The notes: generated by a model from the sequence alone, not told the origin. Shown: positions 45,750-56,991, counted from the stretch's first letter. The stretch is 64,000 nucleotides of DNA from Leptospira congkakensis (GCF_004770265.1 NZ_RQGQ01000020.1:59904-123903); one strand, 5' to 3'. Numbers and translations are program-made.

Positions 45750-46573
45750 GATAATTTTTTGGAAGCCCGTTCTTGGAGTAAATTAATCAAAAACATAAAA
45801 ACAAAGGAAGTTAGTAACATCACAAGAGCAATGGAAGTTGCTTTTTCGTATTCGTATTGTTCTAGTTTGGTGACAATGAGTAGGGGAAGGATTTCAGTTT
45901 TTCCTGGAATGTTTCCGGAAATAAAAACAACAGATCCATATTCACCAATACTTCTCGCAAAAGCCATTCCTGTTCCTGCGAGAAGGGAAGGCCAAAGTTC
46001 AGGAAGTAATACTTTATAAAAAGTTTGGAATGGTGTGGCACCAAGGCAACGTGCACTTTCTTCTAGTTCTTTGGGTAATTCTTCGATGACTGGTTGGACT
46101 GTTCTTACGACAAAAGGAAATCCAATAAAAACTAGAGCGATGACAATCCCAATAGGAGTGTACGCAATTTTGATTCCCCATTTGTCAAAGTAGGATCCAA
46201 TGATTCCATTTTGAGAATAGATTGTAGTAAGTGCAATTCCTGCAACAGCAGTGGGGAGAGTAAACGGTAAGTCGATTAAGGTATCGAGTAATTTTTTAAA
46301 AGGAAAGTTGTATCTGACAAGAACCCAAGCAAATAAAAATCCGATGAAGAGATTGATGAGTGCTGAAACAAGGCCCACACTAAAACTTAAAAATAGTGCG
46401 GAACGAATTCTTTCGTCTGAAAACACTTCTAGGATTCCTGAAACTCCAATCCCGAGGGAATGGAAAAAAAGTCCTAGAAGTGGGATGATGACAACCGCGG
46501 ACGAGTAAAAAACTGTCAGTCCTAAACTGATTCCAAAATGTATTTTTTTATACGGCCGGGTTTCTATTAACAT
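45746..46573 (-). CDS. cysT: Sulfate ABC transporter permease CysT
   Basis: First permease of the sulfate importer, 275 residues, about six membrane helices. The EAA loop is [26 protein letters not shown], and [22 protein letters not shown] is the family C-terminal motif. It starts three bases after the sbp stop, and overlaps cysW. Confidence 0.92.
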   Translation of the reverse strand: MLIETRPYKKIHFGISLGLTVFYSSAVVIIPLLGLFFHSLGIGVSGILEVFSDERIRSALFLSFSVGLVSALINLFIGFLFAWVLVRYNFPFKKLLDTLIDLPFTLPTAVAGIALTTIYSQNGIIGSYFDKWGIKIAYTPIGIVIALVFIGFPFVVRTVQPVIEELPKELEESARCLGATPFQTFYKVLLPELWPSLLAGTGMAFARSIGEYGSVVFISGNIPGKTEILPLLIVTKLEQYEYEKATSIALVMLLTSFVFMFLINLLQERASKKLS

Positions 46574-46576
46574 ATT

Positions 46577-47614
46577 TTATTGAGTTTTGTAGATGGCATC
46601 AAAGACGCCCCCATCTGCAAAATGTTTTTTCTGTGCAGAATCCCAAGTTTCCCCTAAATCGGATAGGGAAAATAATTTTAAGTTTGGAAATTCTTTTGCA
46701 GAAGCTTTTGCGACAGCCGCGTCAGTCGGTCTAAAAAAATGTTTAGCAATGATTGATTGCCCTTCTTTTGTGTAGAGAAACTCTAGATATGTAGTCGCTT
46801 TTTCCAAATTGCCTTTTTCTGTAGCAGTTTTGGTAACCACAGCAACCGGAGTTTCTGCTTTGATTGATTCCGAAGGATAAACAACTTCTAAAGTGCTTTT
46901 GCCAGATCTTTTTTCTTCATCAAGGGAAAGTTTAGCTTCATTTTCCCAAGTGATGAGAACATCACCAATTCCTCTTTGAACAAAAGTTGTTGTGGATCCG
47001 CGAGCACCCGTATCAAGAACAGATGTGTTTTTGAATAGTGCTTTAACAAACTCTGTTGCTTTTTCGTCAGACTTGTATTTGCGTTTTGCAAAGCCATAAG
47101 CCGCTAGATAATTCCAACGTGCACCACCACTTGTTTTTGGGTTTGGAGTGATGATGGAAACTCCTGGTTTTACGATATCATCCCAATCTTTGATTTTTTT
47201 TGGATTGGATTTACGAACTAAAAATACAATGGTTGAGTAGTAAGGAACACTATTGTTTGGAAGTTTTTTTTGCCAATTTGCATCAATTAACCCTGATTTT
47301 GCGGAGATGCTATCAATGTCGTAGGAAAGTGCAAGACTCACTACGTCAGCATCGAGTCCATCGATCACGGCTCTAGCTTGTTTTCCTGATCCACCGTGGG
47401 ATTGTTGGATGGCAAACTCATTTCCTTTTTTGGCCTTCCATTGGCTTAGGAAAGCTTTGTTAATTTCTTCATACAATTCTCTCGTAGGGTCAAAGGACAC
47501 ATGGAGGAAAGTGGATTCTGCAGCTAGGGAGGAGAGAGCTCCAAAGCTTAATAAAATGCACAATATTGCAGAAATTGTTGGTTTTAGATTCGAAATTCGG
47601 TTAATTTTTTTCAT
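46577..47614 (-). CDS. sbp: Periplasmic sulfate-binding protein
   Basis: Sulfate receptor of the ABC importer, 345 residues. It has a signal peptide ([18 protein letters not shown]) and the family motifs [53 protein letters not shown] and [13 protein letters not shown]. First gene of the sbp-cysT-cysW-cysA operon; divergent from fliK. Confidence 0.94.
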   Translation of the reverse strand: MKKINRISNLKPTISAILCILLSFGALSSLAAESTFLHVSFDPTRELYEEINKAFLSQWKAKKGNEFAIQQSHGGSGKQARAVIDGLDADVVSLALSYDIDSISAKSGLIDANWQKKLPNNSVPYYSTIVFLVRKSNPKKIKDWDDIVKPGVSIITPNPKTSGGARWNYLAAYGFAKRKYKSDEKATEFVKALFKNTSVLDTGARGSTTTFVQRGIGDVLITWENEAKLSLDEEKRSGKSTLEVVYPSESIKAETPVAVVTKTATEKGNLEKATTYLEFLYTKEGQSIIAKHFFRPTDAAVAKASAKEFPNLKLFSLSDLGETWDSAQKKHFADGGVFDAIYKTQ

Positions 47615-47674
47615 TTTCGCGTCCTTTTGTTTAATAAATCAAACCCATCCTCCAATTTAACAGATATCCGTCAA

Positions 47675-47690
47675 ACGAAATTTATTTCGT
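47675..47690. promoter_or_regulatory. Palindrome between sbp and fliK
   Basis: ACGAAAT-TT-ATTTCGT, a perfect 7-2-7 palindrome about 60 bases upstream of sbp on its strand and about 100 upstream of fliK. It may be an operator for the sulfate transport operon. It does not match the inverted repeat before cysH. Confidence 0.4.
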
Positions 47691-47711
47691 AAAACCGGAA
47701 CTTTTCCCTTT

Positions 47712-47742
47712 TTGACATAAACCAGAAAAGGAAGAAGATAAT
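47712..47742 (+). promoter_or_regulatory. Candidate sigma-70-type promoter for fliK-flgD-flgE
   Basis: TTGACA (47712-47717) and GATAAT (47737-47742) are separated by 19 bases, long for sigma-70. It lies about 50 bases upstream of the fliK ATG. No clear sigma-28 box was found. Confidence 0.35.
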
Positions 47743-47792
47743 TCTCTAAAGGTTATCTGGGGAAGTTCGATCCTTAAGGGAGAAGGCACCCT

Positions 47793-49433
47793 ATGAACGT
47801 AAAAGTCCCGAACCAAAACGTAATTCAATTCCCCCAAGTAGATTGGAAGTCTTCCAAATCCAATGGTTCCGAAAACCATTCCATGGCGGTGCGGGAAAGT
47901 TTTGGGGAAATTCTGGAACGAGAATTCCAAGTGCATTCAGAAAAAAAACTACCTGGTTCTGAATACAAAACACTCGGGCGAGAAAAAGAAGAAACATCTT
48001 CTCCTTCGGAAGTTTCTAAACCGGAAGATTCCACCAAACAAGAATTAAATTCAATGTCAGAATCTTCTCGTGAAACTACAGCTACCAAAGAGCAGGCATC
48101 ATCGGAAGAAACAGATGAATACACTGAAGAAGAAGATTTAGATAGGGATGCATTGGAATATAGCCTTGGCCTTGTAACTTCCCATGCTGATTGGGACCGG
48201 TCAATGGTTTCTGCCAACCAACTGAATGAACTCGCTAGTAAAGAAAAAACAGTTTTACTTTCCTTACAAAAATCTGCGGAGAAAACAACAGCTTATTCTC
48301 CTAAAGAGGGAAGTGCCTTCATCGATGAAGCTAAAAAATTGGCGATGAATTTTTTCCAAACGGAAAAAGGCACCAAAACAAATGATTCGGCATTTTCAAA
48401 ATCGCAAATGCCTTTGGAGAAAGATTCTAATTTAGTTCTTTTTCCCAAAGCGGAAAAGAAACCTGTAGAAAATAAAAAAGGGAATGAAAAACCAGAATCC
48501 TTTGGTGTGAAAAAAGAATCCATCCATTCGGGTTCCGTTGTTTCTGATTTGGTATTTGCCAAAGGAAAAGAAGTTAAAGTAGAAGTAACAGAACTTCCCG
48601 GCGAACATTCTGTTCGAAAAACCGATACAAAATCAAAAACAAACAAACCATCCAAGAATAGTTCTGAAAACGGAGAAATTTCTTCGGAACAAGAAAAATC
48701 GAATCAAACTTTAAACTCAGATAAAATGATCCGTTCTCTCGGGGTGAAAGATAAAGAATTTCAAAAACAAGATTCTAAAATTCCTTCGGCTTCTGAAAAA
48801 CAAAAATCTGTAGAAGCGAATTTAGTTCCCAATATCCAAACAGCAACTTCTTCCAAATCAGGGGAAGAGGGTGGCCGTTCTTCAGACGAACGAGGGACTA
48901 AACAAGGATTTACATTCACTTCCTTAGAATCCAAATCCATACAAAAAGCTGGAGAGATTCGTTCTACAGAAAAACAAACAAAACCTAAAGAAACAAATCT
49001 CAAACAGAACATCGACGAACTCATCAAACAAGCACGTTTTGACATTGTTCAAAATGGAAAGTCAAGTGCTGAGATCGTAATGAATCCAAAAGAATATGGC
49101 AGACTTACTTTAAAAGTCACTGTGGATGGTGAGAAGGTAGAAGGCCGAATCCTTGTAGAGTCGGAAGAACTTCAGAAATCTCTGCAAAATGAAATCCAAA
49201 CCATTAAAGAAAATTTAAAAGAATCAGGCCTCGACTTACAAGCGCTCATCATTGATTTATGGGATGATGGGAGTGGACTGACAGATCGCAAAGAACAAAA
49301 TGAACTCTACCAAACTATGGTGGATGCCGCTAAATTCCGAAACGGCGAAAACTCTTTGGGACTTGCAGAATCTTCTGACTTACTTGGTTCTGAAGAATTA
49401 GAAGAAACCAAAGTATATGAGTTTTTTGCATAA
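47793..49433 (+). CDS. fliK: Flagellar hook-length control protein
   Basis: A 546-residue protein. The first 400 residues are low-complexity, rich in Ser, Lys and Glu, as in FliK rulers. The C-terminal domain (from about 405) has IVQNGKSSAEIVMNPKEYGRLTLKVTVDGEKVEGRI and SLQNEIQTIKENLKESGLDLQ, matching the Flg_hook (FliK_C) domain that switches export from hook to filament. First gene of fliK-flgD-flgE, whose order supports the assignment. Confidence 0.88.
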   Translation: MNVKVPNQNVIQFPQVDWKSSKSNGSENHSMAVRESFGEILEREFQVHSEKKLPGSEYKTLGREKEETSSPSEVSKPEDSTKQELNSMSESSRETTATKEQASSEETDEYTEEEDLDRDALEYSLGLVTSHADWDRSMVSANQLNELASKEKTVLLSLQKSAEKTTAYSPKEGSAFIDEAKKLAMNFFQTEKGTKTNDSAFSKSQMPLEKDSNLVLFPKAEKKPVENKKGNEKPESFGVKKESIHSGSVVSDLVFAKGKEVKVEVTELPGEHSVRKTDTKSKTNKPSKNSSENGEISSEQEKSNQTLNSDKMIRSLGVKDKEFQKQDSKIPSASEKQKSVEANLVPNIQTATSSKSGEEGGRSSDERGTKQGFTFTSLESKSIQKAGEIRSTEKQTKPKETNLKQNIDELIKQARFDIVQNGKSSAEIVMNPKEYGRLTLKVTVDGEKVEGRILVESEELQKSLQNEIQTIKENLKESGLDLQALIIDLWDDGSGLTDRKEQNELYQTMVDAAKFRNGENSLGLAESSDLLGSEELEETKVYEFFA

Positions 49434-49466
49434 ATCATTAGGAAATATAGAAAAATAGAGGATCCC

Positions 49467-50051
49467 ATGCCAGACGGAATGCAAGACATATCGACACAAA
49501 ACTCAGCTAGAACGAAATACTTTGAAGGGGATAGAACTTTCAATATTCGTAAACATTTGGATCAGTTAGAAAAAGAGGAAACAAGTGGTCTGAAAGGAAT
49601 CGAAATTCGTGAGAAACAAAAAGAACTAGGAAAAGATGATTTTTTAAAACTTCTTCTCACACAACTTTCTCACCAAGATCCAACAAACCCAGTGCAAGAC
49701 AAAGACTTCATTGCACAAATGGCTCAGTTTTCTTCCCTCGAACAAATGAAAAACATTTCTTCTGGAATTGCCAGAATGGAATCTAAACAAAGTTATTCGG
49801 TAGTAGGCAAAATCGTATCAGGTCCAGATCTTGTGACTGGCGAAGATGTGACAGGACTTGCCGGTGCCATTCTTTTTGATAACGAAGGGAAAACCTACGT
49901 TCGTGTGAATGGAAGGATGCTTGATGTTGCAAAAATCAATTTGATTTCTGATCCGTCACTTCTCAAAGCAGAGCCAGAATTCCAACGTCCGGCAAATGCG
50001 ATTGAAGCACCGAATAATACATTAAAAAAACAAGAAGCTTATCAGGATTAA
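49467..50051 (+). CDS. flgD: Flagellar hook assembly scaffold FlgD
   Basis: Hook-capping protein of 194 residues. It has the FlgD N-terminal motif [20 protein letters not shown] and [18 protein letters not shown], then [19 protein letters not shown]. It is shorter than enteric FlgD at the C-terminus, lacking part of the Ig-like/FnIII portion. Spirochaete FlgD proteins are often short. It lies between fliK and flgE with short gaps. Confidence 0.92.
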   Translation: MPDGMQDISTQNSARTKYFEGDRTFNIRKHLDQLEKEETSGLKGIEIREKQKELGKDDFLKLLLTQLSHQDPTNPVQDKDFIAQMAQFSSLEQMKNISSGIARMESKQSYSVVGKIVSGPDLVTGEDVTGLAGAILFDNEGKTYVRVNGRMLDVAKINLISDPSLLKAEPEFQRPANAIEAPNNTLKKQEAYQD

Positions 50052-50089
50052 TCAAAAAAGGTCGATAGAAAAAGAGAGGATATAACGTT

Positions 50090-51484
50090 ATGATGAGATC
50101 ACTTTACTCCGGAGTTTCCGGATTGAAAAACCACCAAGTAAGAATGGATGTTATTGGTAACAATATTTCCAACGTGAACACACACGGTTTTAAAACAGAG
50201 CGAGTTACCTTCCAAGATATGATCTCGCAAGAGTTACAAGGTGCTTCTGAACCAAACGAAAGAATCGGGGGAACAAACCCGAAACAAGTGGGTCTTGGTT
50301 CCCTCATTGCTGCTATTGATAAAATTATGACTCAAGGTGCTTTACAAACTACAGGAAAGAATACCGATGTTGCCGTATCAGGTGAAGGTTTCTTTGTTGT
50401 AAAAGATGGAGACAAACAATTTTATACTCGCGCTGGTGCTTTCAACGTAGATAAAAACGGATTTTATGTAAACCCTGCCAACGGTTTGAAAGTACAAGGT
50501 TGGAACTCTCGTTTGGATGATGGTGGAAACAAATACATCAACTCCGCTGGATCTTTGGAAGACATCATGATTCCTCTTTACTCCAAAGAACCTGCTCGTG
50601 CGACTCAGAACGTAGATTTTCAATCCAACCTCAATGCAAGTGTTGCAGCAGTTCCTTCTGACGCAACAGAAGAAGACATCCAACGTTATATCAATGATCC
50701 AGACCCTCGCCAAAGAAGAGGCCATGTAACATCAATTAATGTTTATGATGAACTTGGAAACACTCGCCAAATGGGAGTGGAGTTTTACAAAATGAGAGAA
50801 AACGTATGGAAGATGCGTTTCAAATTGGAAGACTCAAGCCAAGTATCTGTAGACGTAAGTGGAACCGGTGGAGAGAACACAAAAGTTTCTGGAAACCAAG
50901 AGCTCGAAGTATCCTTCACTCCAGACGGAAAAATCATCTCTGTTTCTGACGGTGTGGATTCTCAAACCACAGGAAAACTAAAAGCAGATATTTCCTTCCG
51001 AATTCCAGGAAATCCAACGGCTCAAAAATTCAGTTTGAATTTAGGGGAAGCAGGTCTTGTGGGTGGGATCACTCAGTTCTCTTCTGATTTTACAACGAAA
51101 GCTGTGAAACAAGATGGATATCCAATGGGATATATGGAATCTTTCTCCATCGACAACACAGGAACTGTGACGGGAGTATTTTCCAATGGAGTGCGCCAAC
51201 CACTTGCAAGGATTGCTCTTGCGAACTTTACAAACCCAGCCGGTCTCAATAAAGAAGGAGACACAATGTATAGTTACTCTCTGAACTCAGGGGATGCAAA
51301 CATTGGGGAAGCAGGAAGCCAAGGTCGTGGAAAAATCAACGCAGGACTCCTTGAGATGTCAAACGTGGATCTTTCTGATCAGTTTACAGATATGATCGTG
51401 ACCCAAAGGGGATTCCAAGCCAACTCCCGAACCATCGTGACTTCTGACCAAATGATCCAGGAAGTTCTAGGTCTCAAACGATAA
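50090..51484 (+). CDS. flgE: Flagellar hook protein FlgE
   Basis: Structural subunit of the periplasmic flagellar hook, 464 residues. It has the N-terminal rod/hook motif [19 protein letters not shown] and [16 protein letters not shown]. The C-terminal motif is [20 protein letters not shown], then [18 protein letters not shown]. No cysteine occurs anywhere in the protein, although hook cross-linking in Treponema and Borrelia uses a cysteine. It has an AGAGAGGA ribosome site and is followed by a strong terminator. Confidence 0.95.
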   Translation: MMRSLYSGVSGLKNHQVRMDVIGNNISNVNTHGFKTERVTFQDMISQELQGASEPNERIGGTNPKQVGLGSLIAAIDKIMTQGALQTTGKNTDVAVSGEGFFVVKDGDKQFYTRAGAFNVDKNGFYVNPANGLKVQGWNSRLDDGGNKYINSAGSLEDIMIPLYSKEPARATQNVDFQSNLNASVAAVPSDATEEDIQRYINDPDPRQRRGHVTSINVYDELGNTRQMGVEFYKMRENVWKMRFKLEDSSQVSVDVSGTGGENTKVSGNQELEVSFTPDGKIISVSDGVDSQTTGKLKADISFRIPGNPTAQKFSLNLGEAGLVGGITQFSSDFTTKAVKQDGYPMGYMESFSIDNTGTVTGVFSNGVRQPLARIALANFTNPAGLNKEGDTMYSYSLNSGDANIGEAGSQGRGKINAGLLEMSNVDLSDQFTDMIVTQRGFQANSRTIVTSDQMIQEVLGLKR

Positions 51485-51496
51485 GATTTTAGATCG

Positions 51497-51518
51497 AACG
51501 GGGGAAACCCCGTTTTTT
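51497..51518 (+). terminator. Rho-independent terminator of the flgE operon
   Basis: Stem AACGGGG (51497-51503) with CCCCGTT (51508-51514), GAAA tetraloop, and a T run. It ends the fliK-flgD-flgE transcript. Confidence 0.9.
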
Positions 51519-51572
51519 CCTTGAGTTCTGCAAAATTCTAATAAAACTGGGTCAAACCAAACTATTTAGAAT

Positions 51573-53924
51573 TTGCTGAACTTGTCCCGCTTTCAAAAAA
51601 ATACCCTCCTTACCTTTTCCCTTTTGGCGTTTGTCGCCTATGCACCGTTATACTATTCGATTCGTAATGCGATCAAAAAAGAATCCTTGCCGGTTACTTA
51701 TGAATCACCTGAATCCGTTTCCTTTTTTAGTTTAGGAGACTTTGAAATTAAGGGAAAAGAATCTGACCCCAAAACCTTAAAGATCCTTGCCGAGTTAATC
51801 GATTTCGAATTTCAAAAAGTCACTGGGGGAGTTTATCTAGGAAAAGAAAATTCTCTTTCCTTAGCTAAAAAACTAAGGGCCGATTTTGTTTTTTTTGGAT
51901 CTTTGGAATGGAAAGAGAAGGGGATTGAATTCACTCCGAAACTAAAAGCAGTCGAACAAAAATCAACATACACTGGTCAGTCGGCATTTCTTCCTTATGA
52001 AGAACGCGGAAAATTAGTTTCTGTCATTTATCAATCCCAAACGCATCTTTTGGATGAAACCATTCGTTTGCATCGTTTGATGAAACGTTCTCCTGAATGG
52101 AAAATTCCATCTGCCGATGAATTCCTTTCCGAATCAGAGTTTGTTCGGTTATCAGAGTATGATCCCAAGTTATCCTTGGATGAAAAAAACTCTCTATTAA
52201 AAACTTTGGATTTTCCTTCAGAGTATTTACAATTCATCAAAATTAGTATAGGTTTAGAAAAAAGAACCGAGGAATCTTTGAAAGAGATTTGGCGTAGTGT
52301 CGGTGGAAACTCCAATTTTTCCCCATACACAAGGTTCTATGTTGCAAAAAACATTTCTGAGTTCTATTTCGCAAAAAAAGAATTTAGTAAAACTATAGAA
52401 TACGCAAGTGCTGCACGAAAAGAAAGAGAACTTCTTAAATCCGTATTTCATAGCGATTATGCAGACACCATTTCTTCGCTTGGAAAAGCACTTGTACTCG
52501 ATGGAAAAAAAGAAGAAGCTGTTTATTACTTAACCTCTGCCAAAAAACTATATGATACTTTAGGTCTATTACTAGATCCAAATTCAGTAGAAAACTCCTA
52601 TTTTTATGGCCTCCTCCTTTATGATCTTTCTCAAGCAGAACTTGCTTCCTATGAATTATCATCCATTCGAGGACAATTTAAGGGAATTCATTCCCTCTAT
52701 TTGGATTTTAACTTAGCAAAAGTATATTATGATTTAGGTCGTTACACCGCTGCCTTGTCTTTGTTACAAGACCAAAGGAAAATTATTATGGAGGAAGGGT
52801 ATGCCAACCATGACATCGCCTTGTATTCTTATAATTTATATGCGGCCTCTCTTTATAAATCTGGGAAATGGAGCATTGCAAAATCTATTTGGGAATCCTT
52901 TGTCCAAGCCAAATCCATTTATGGAATAGAAGAAAAACCTTATCATCGATATGCGCTTTTTAATTTGGCTCTTCTTTCTAAACTTCGAAACAACACGGAA
53001 CAAATGGAAAGTTATTACAAACAATACACAAGGTTATCCCCTTATGGACAAATTGTTGACTTACCAACTAACGATCGTTTTGAAATTGGAAAACCCATTT
53101 ATCCTTATACCTGGGATTCCCTTAGTCCCAACTCCTTTACCGAGTTAGAAGAAAAAACAATCCGTTCTTATACGGGTCGTTATTTGTTTAATGGACAAGA
53201 TGAAGAAATTCGTGCCAGAACCTATGAAAATAGACTAGAAGACACCAATTTGTTTTTGGATGATTTGTTAAATACAAAAGCGTTTCTATCTAAACCAATG
53301 TCTGCCTTACGCAAAACCTTGTTTGGTGATCTGAAACGATTTGAAAAAGGAAATCAAATTGTATTTTTTGATATTGGCCCTGCTCTAAACCATCCCGAAT
53401 ATCCAGGTGTTACCTCTCTTGCCGTTGCCAAACATTTTTCCGGTATGGAAGTTGTTTTATGGGAATTACCTGGGGAAGTAGATTTGTTTTTAAAAAAAGT
53501 AAAACCGGAATTAAAAGACAGGCTTTATGCTTTTCCAAACATTCGAATTCTTTCTGCTGATGGAGTGGGTGAATTCCAAACTGTTTATACCGATCCGAAT
53601 AATTGGATCCTTCGAAATCGGCCAATTCCTAACTTAAAAGGAAAAACCATCATCATTCGCGCAGCAAACTCTATTGATATTTATGAGCCTTATACAAAAA
53701 TTCTTCCCCATTTTCAAAACATTGGTAAAGAATTAAAAACAAATCCAGTATTGTATTTTTTCAACAGAACCATCCTCTTAAAGCCGGCAGGAAAAGAAAA
53801 ATTCATTCTAATCGGCAATCAATCCATCAGAGGATTCCATCATAACTTTCAAAGTTTGGATCGGAACGGAGAACCGCCGTATTCCATCTTGCCGTTTACT
53901 GTCAGTGAGGAAGTAAACTTATGA
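51573..53924 (+). CDS. TPR protein with methyltransferase-like C-terminal domain
   Basis: A 783-residue protein I do not recognise as a named family. A transmembrane or signal segment lies at about 12-28 (LLTFSLLAFVAYAPLYYSI). A TPR-like helical region occupies about 240-480 (for example EFSKTIEYASAARKERELL). The C-terminal 200 residues have a Rossmann feel: QIVFFDIGPALNHPEYPGV, then MEVVLWELPGEVDLF and IRILSADGVGEF. This resembles the SAM-binding strand order, but the glycine motif is not standard. The TTG start is uncertain. It overlaps the next gene by four bases. Confidence 0.55.
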   Translation: MLNLSRFQKNTLLTFSLLAFVAYAPLYYSIRNAIKKESLPVTYESPESVSFFSLGDFEIKGKESDPKTLKILAELIDFEFQKVTGGVYLGKENSLSLAKKLRADFVFFGSLEWKEKGIEFTPKLKAVEQKSTYTGQSAFLPYEERGKLVSVIYQSQTHLLDETIRLHRLMKRSPEWKIPSADEFLSESEFVRLSEYDPKLSLDEKNSLLKTLDFPSEYLQFIKISIGLEKRTEESLKEIWRSVGGNSNFSPYTRFYVAKNISEFYFAKKEFSKTIEYASAARKERELLKSVFHSDYADTISSLGKALVLDGKKEEAVYYLTSAKKLYDTLGLLLDPNSVENSYFYGLLLYDLSQAELASYELSSIRGQFKGIHSLYLDFNLAKVYYDLGRYTAALSLLQDQRKIIMEEGYANHDIALYSYNLYAASLYKSGKWSIAKSIWESFVQAKSIYGIEEKPYHRYALFNLALLSKLRNNTEQMESYYKQYTRLSPYGQIVDLPTNDRFEIGKPIYPYTWDSLSPNSFTELEEKTIRSYTGRYLFNGQDEEIRARTYENRLEDTNLFLDDLLNTKAFLSKPMSALRKTLFGDLKRFEKGNQIVFFDIGPALNHPEYPGVTSLAVAKHFSGMEVVLWELPGEVDLFLKKVKPELKDRLYAFPNIRILSADGVGEFQTVYTDPNNWILRNRPIPNLKGKTIIIRAANSIDIYEPYTKILPHFQNIGKELKTNPVLYFFNRTILLKPAGKEKFILIGNQSIRGFHHNFQSLDRNGEPPYSILPFTVSEEVNL

Positions 53925-54916
53925 ATTTATTCGAAACAGAATTCCTTTTTTGTATTCTTTCCGGTTTCTTTTTGTTCCATACTCTAACTAGAATCTCCGA
54001 AGAATGGAAACGTAAGGATTTGCTCTTTCAGTGGACAATGCTCACTGTTCTTGGATTTATCATTGTTGAATCATTAAAAAAATGGGGAATCCGTTCTGAA
54101 CTTTGGAATACAGATTCTATCTTTGTTTATATCACAAAAAGTAATTTATTGTTATTTTTATCCTATTCCTCTTTAGAAGAAAGGATATTCGTTTTAAAAC
54201 CGGTTCGCCGGATTTTGGTTTCTAGTTTTTTATATTTGTTTTGGGTCTCTTTACTTTTTGGAATTCATTTCTTTCAGACTACCATCCAAGTCCAAGATAA
54301 TACCTTTATTTTACCATTTGCGATCGCACTTGGTGCTTTTGTTTGGACACGGGAAATGTTTTGGAATGAAGATTTGGGAGATAAGCGAGGGTTAGGCGAT
54401 GATAGCTCCCGTTTTATTTATTTAAGCTTTTTACCGGCCGCGTTTCTCATTTTGTCTCCATGGAAAACGGATGTGAACTTTTACAACCAAGTCTCTGCGA
54501 TCCTTTTCTATGGGGTTTCTTCTTTTTTGGGGTTTTTATTTGTTTCGAAATTCAAAAAAGAAACCGTCTCTTCTGAATCGGAAATCGGAATTTGGATTGG
54601 CGGCTTAGCATTTTCTTCCTGTTTGGGAACTGAAATTGTGGTGGTTCTGCCTTTGGCCATCCTTTCTGGGATTTTTGGGAGACTACTGTATTCCTATTTG
54701 TCATCCTTGTCCTGGTCGGAGTCCGGAATTCGAGGGGTGGTTTCCTTTCTCTATCCATCAGCTCTCGGAATTTTCCTTCCTTTTTTACTCACAGAACCAA
54801 ACGAGTGGGTACACGCACCCTATGTATTGTTAGGAGTCCAAGTTCTGTATTTTTTGAGTTTTTATTTGGTCTCTTCTCTCTGTTTTGGGATCATCCTTCT
54901 AAACAAACAAAAGTAA
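53921..54916 (+). CDS. Polytopic membrane protein of unknown function
   Basis: A 331-residue protein, almost all hydrophobic, with about nine or ten predicted membrane helices. I do not recognise it. No transporter signature is evident. It overlaps the upstream TPR/methyltransferase-like gene by four bases, so the two are coupled and may form one membrane complex. Confidence 0.6.
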   Translation: MNLFETEFLFCILSGFFLFHTLTRISEEWKRKDLLFQWTMLTVLGFIIVESLKKWGIRSELWNTDSIFVYITKSNLLLFLSYSSLEERIFVLKPVRRILVSSFLYLFWVSLLFGIHFFQTTIQVQDNTFILPFAIALGAFVWTREMFWNEDLGDKRGLGDDSSRFIYLSFLPAAFLILSPWKTDVNFYNQVSAILFYGVSSFLGFLFVSKFKKETVSSESEIGIWIGGLAFSSCLGTEIVVVLPLAILSGIFGRLLYSYLSSLSWSESGIRGVVSFLYPSALGIFLPFLLTEPNEWVHAPYVLLGVQVLYFLSFYLVSSLCFGIILLNKQK

Positions 54917-54967
54917 GATTAATTTTACAAAAAAACAATCGACAGTCGATTTTTTCATGTCGATAGT

Positions 54968-56947
54968 ATGCCTGTGACCAAACCTCCGGATACACAATTC
55001 ATCATCACGGACGACCCTTTTTTTGAAGGCAAAATTGCCGATTATACCAAAAAGATCAAAGCAAAGGTTTTGACCTTAGCCGATCTGGATCAAATTGAAA
55101 CCGATTCCCATGGTCGTATCGCCAAAGTATTGTTCTATATCTCAAGGTATGAATTAGAATCCAAACACCAAGAGATCCACCAATTCTTAAAGAACCATCC
55201 TACCATTATGTCGAGCTTTATTGTTCGAGCACCTATTGATTATACCGGATACATCGCCCTAAACATTGAGGAAGATTTATTTTTTACGAATGTTCCTGAT
55301 GATGCTCCGCTTGTGTTTTTGGTCAAAGCCCTCGCCAATGCATTCACTAGCCTTCAGATGGTTGTGGACAAATTCGAACTCCAAAAACGGATCAATGTAT
55401 CCACTAACGAAATTTCCAAACTCACAAGGATTGGAATCAGTCTCGCCAACGAAAAAGATTTCACTAAATTGCTCCGTGATATTTTGAATTCAGCTCGTGA
55501 AATTTCTAATTCCGATTCGGGTTCCTTGTATTTGGTGGAAAAGGATGAAAGAGGGAATCTGCGAAATTTAAGATTTAAAATTTCGGCCTTAGATCTGAAT
55601 TCCGATGAATTTATTTTACCCATCAATAAAAAGAGTATCGCTGGTTACGTAGCCTTTACTGGAAAACAACTCAATATCCAAAATGTGTACGAATTGTCCG
55701 GTAGCGAAGAATACAAATTCAACAGTGATTTTGATAAAATGAGTAATTATTATTCAAAGTCTATGCTCGTGGTTCCTATGAAGGATCACCATGATGAAGT
55801 TGTGGGCGTCATCCAACTCATCAATCGAAAGAAGAATTTTCAAACCAAACTAACCTTAGAGGAAATGAAAACCAATTCCATCTTAGAATATGATAAATAT
55901 TCTGAAGAGTTGGTGATGGCCGTGGCAGGACAAGCCGCTGTTGCAATTCAAAACAACAATTTGGTTCATGATATTGAAACCTTGTTTGAAGGATTTGTGA
56001 CTGCTAGTGTTTCGGCGATTGAATCGAGGGATCCAACAACATCCGGTCACTCGTTTCGTGTGGCTCAGTACACAGTGGGGCTTGCCGAGTCTGTAAATGG
56101 AATCCAAGCCGGACGATTTAAGGATGTTCATTTTAATGAATCACAAGTAAAAGAAATTCGGTATGCCTCTCTTCTTCATGATTTTGGTAAGGTTGGGGTT
56201 CGGGAAAAGGTTCTTGTCAAAGCCAAAAAATTAGAAGACTACGAATTGGATTTAATTCGTTGGCGGTTTCAATTTATTTTAAAAGATGTGGAAGCAAATC
56301 TTTATAATAAGAAAATTGAATACCTTAAAAAACACGGTAACAATGGTTATGCAGAGTTTGATAAATCAATCCAACTGGAATACAATTTAGAAAAAGAAAA
56401 ATTAGAAGAAATGGTTCGAGTCATTTCCGAATCGAATGAACCTTCCATTTTGGAGGAAGGAAATTCTAACTTTTTAGAAGAGATTTCCAAAATGAGTTAT
56501 CATACAACAGAGGGGAACCAGTTGAATTTACTGATGCCTCGTGAGTTTAACTTTTTATCGATTCGTCGTGGTTCTTTGGACTTTGATGAGAGAAGAGAAA
56601 TAGAATCTCATGTGGAACATACGTTTCAATTTTTATCCAAAATCCCTTGGACTCGTGAACTCAAAATGGTTCCTGCTATTGCTCATGGCCACCATGAGAA
56701 ACTAAATGGATCTGGATATCCGAGAGGTTTGTCTGCCGTTGAAATTCCCGTCCAAGCCAAGATGATGGCCATTGCGGATATTTTTGATGCTCTTACGGAC
56801 CAAGACCGTCCTTATAAAAAAGCAGTTCCTTTGGAGCGGGCCTTTGATATATTAAAAATGGAAGTCAGAGACCAACACATCGATGGCGATCTTTTGGATA
56901 TCTTTATCGGTAGTAAAGCTTACGAAAGAATTTTACACAAAAGATAA
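54968..56947 (+). CDS. GAF/HD-GYP phosphodiesterase-like protein
   Basis: A 659-residue cytoplasmic signalling protein. The N-terminal 130 residues are of unknown type. A GAF domain (about 150-320) follows: [62 protein letters not shown]. Then an HD-GYP domain with [18 protein letters not shown] and [14 protein letters not shown]. The core residues of cyclic-di-GMP phosphodiesterases are intact, but about 140 residues are inserted between the HD and the later motif. Likely hydrolyses c-di-GMP. Confidence 0.85.
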   Translation: MPVTKPPDTQFIITDDPFFEGKIADYTKKIKAKVLTLADLDQIETDSHGRIAKVLFYISRYELESKHQEIHQFLKNHPTIMSSFIVRAPIDYTGYIALNIEEDLFFTNVPDDAPLVFLVKALANAFTSLQMVVDKFELQKRINVSTNEISKLTRIGISLANEKDFTKLLRDILNSAREISNSDSGSLYLVEKDERGNLRNLRFKISALDLNSDEFILPINKKSIAGYVAFTGKQLNIQNVYELSGSEEYKFNSDFDKMSNYYSKSMLVVPMKDHHDEVVGVIQLINRKKNFQTKLTLEEMKTNSILEYDKYSEELVMAVAGQAAVAIQNNNLVHDIETLFEGFVTASVSAIESRDPTTSGHSFRVAQYTVGLAESVNGIQAGRFKDVHFNESQVKEIRYASLLHDFGKVGVREKVLVKAKKLEDYELDLIRWRFQFILKDVEANLYNKKIEYLKKHGNNGYAEFDKSIQLEYNLEKEKLEEMVRVISESNEPSILEEGNSNFLEEISKMSYHTTEGNQLNLLMPREFNFLSIRRGSLDFDERREIESHVEHTFQFLSKIPWTRELKMVPAIAHGHHEKLNGSGYPRGLSAVEIPVQAKMMAIADIFDALTDQDRPYKKAVPLERAFDILKMEVRDQHIDGDLLDIFIGSKAYERILHKR

Positions 56948-56991
56948 ATTTGTTTTCATAAAGAAGAAGGATACAATCTTTTTTTTGTTCA

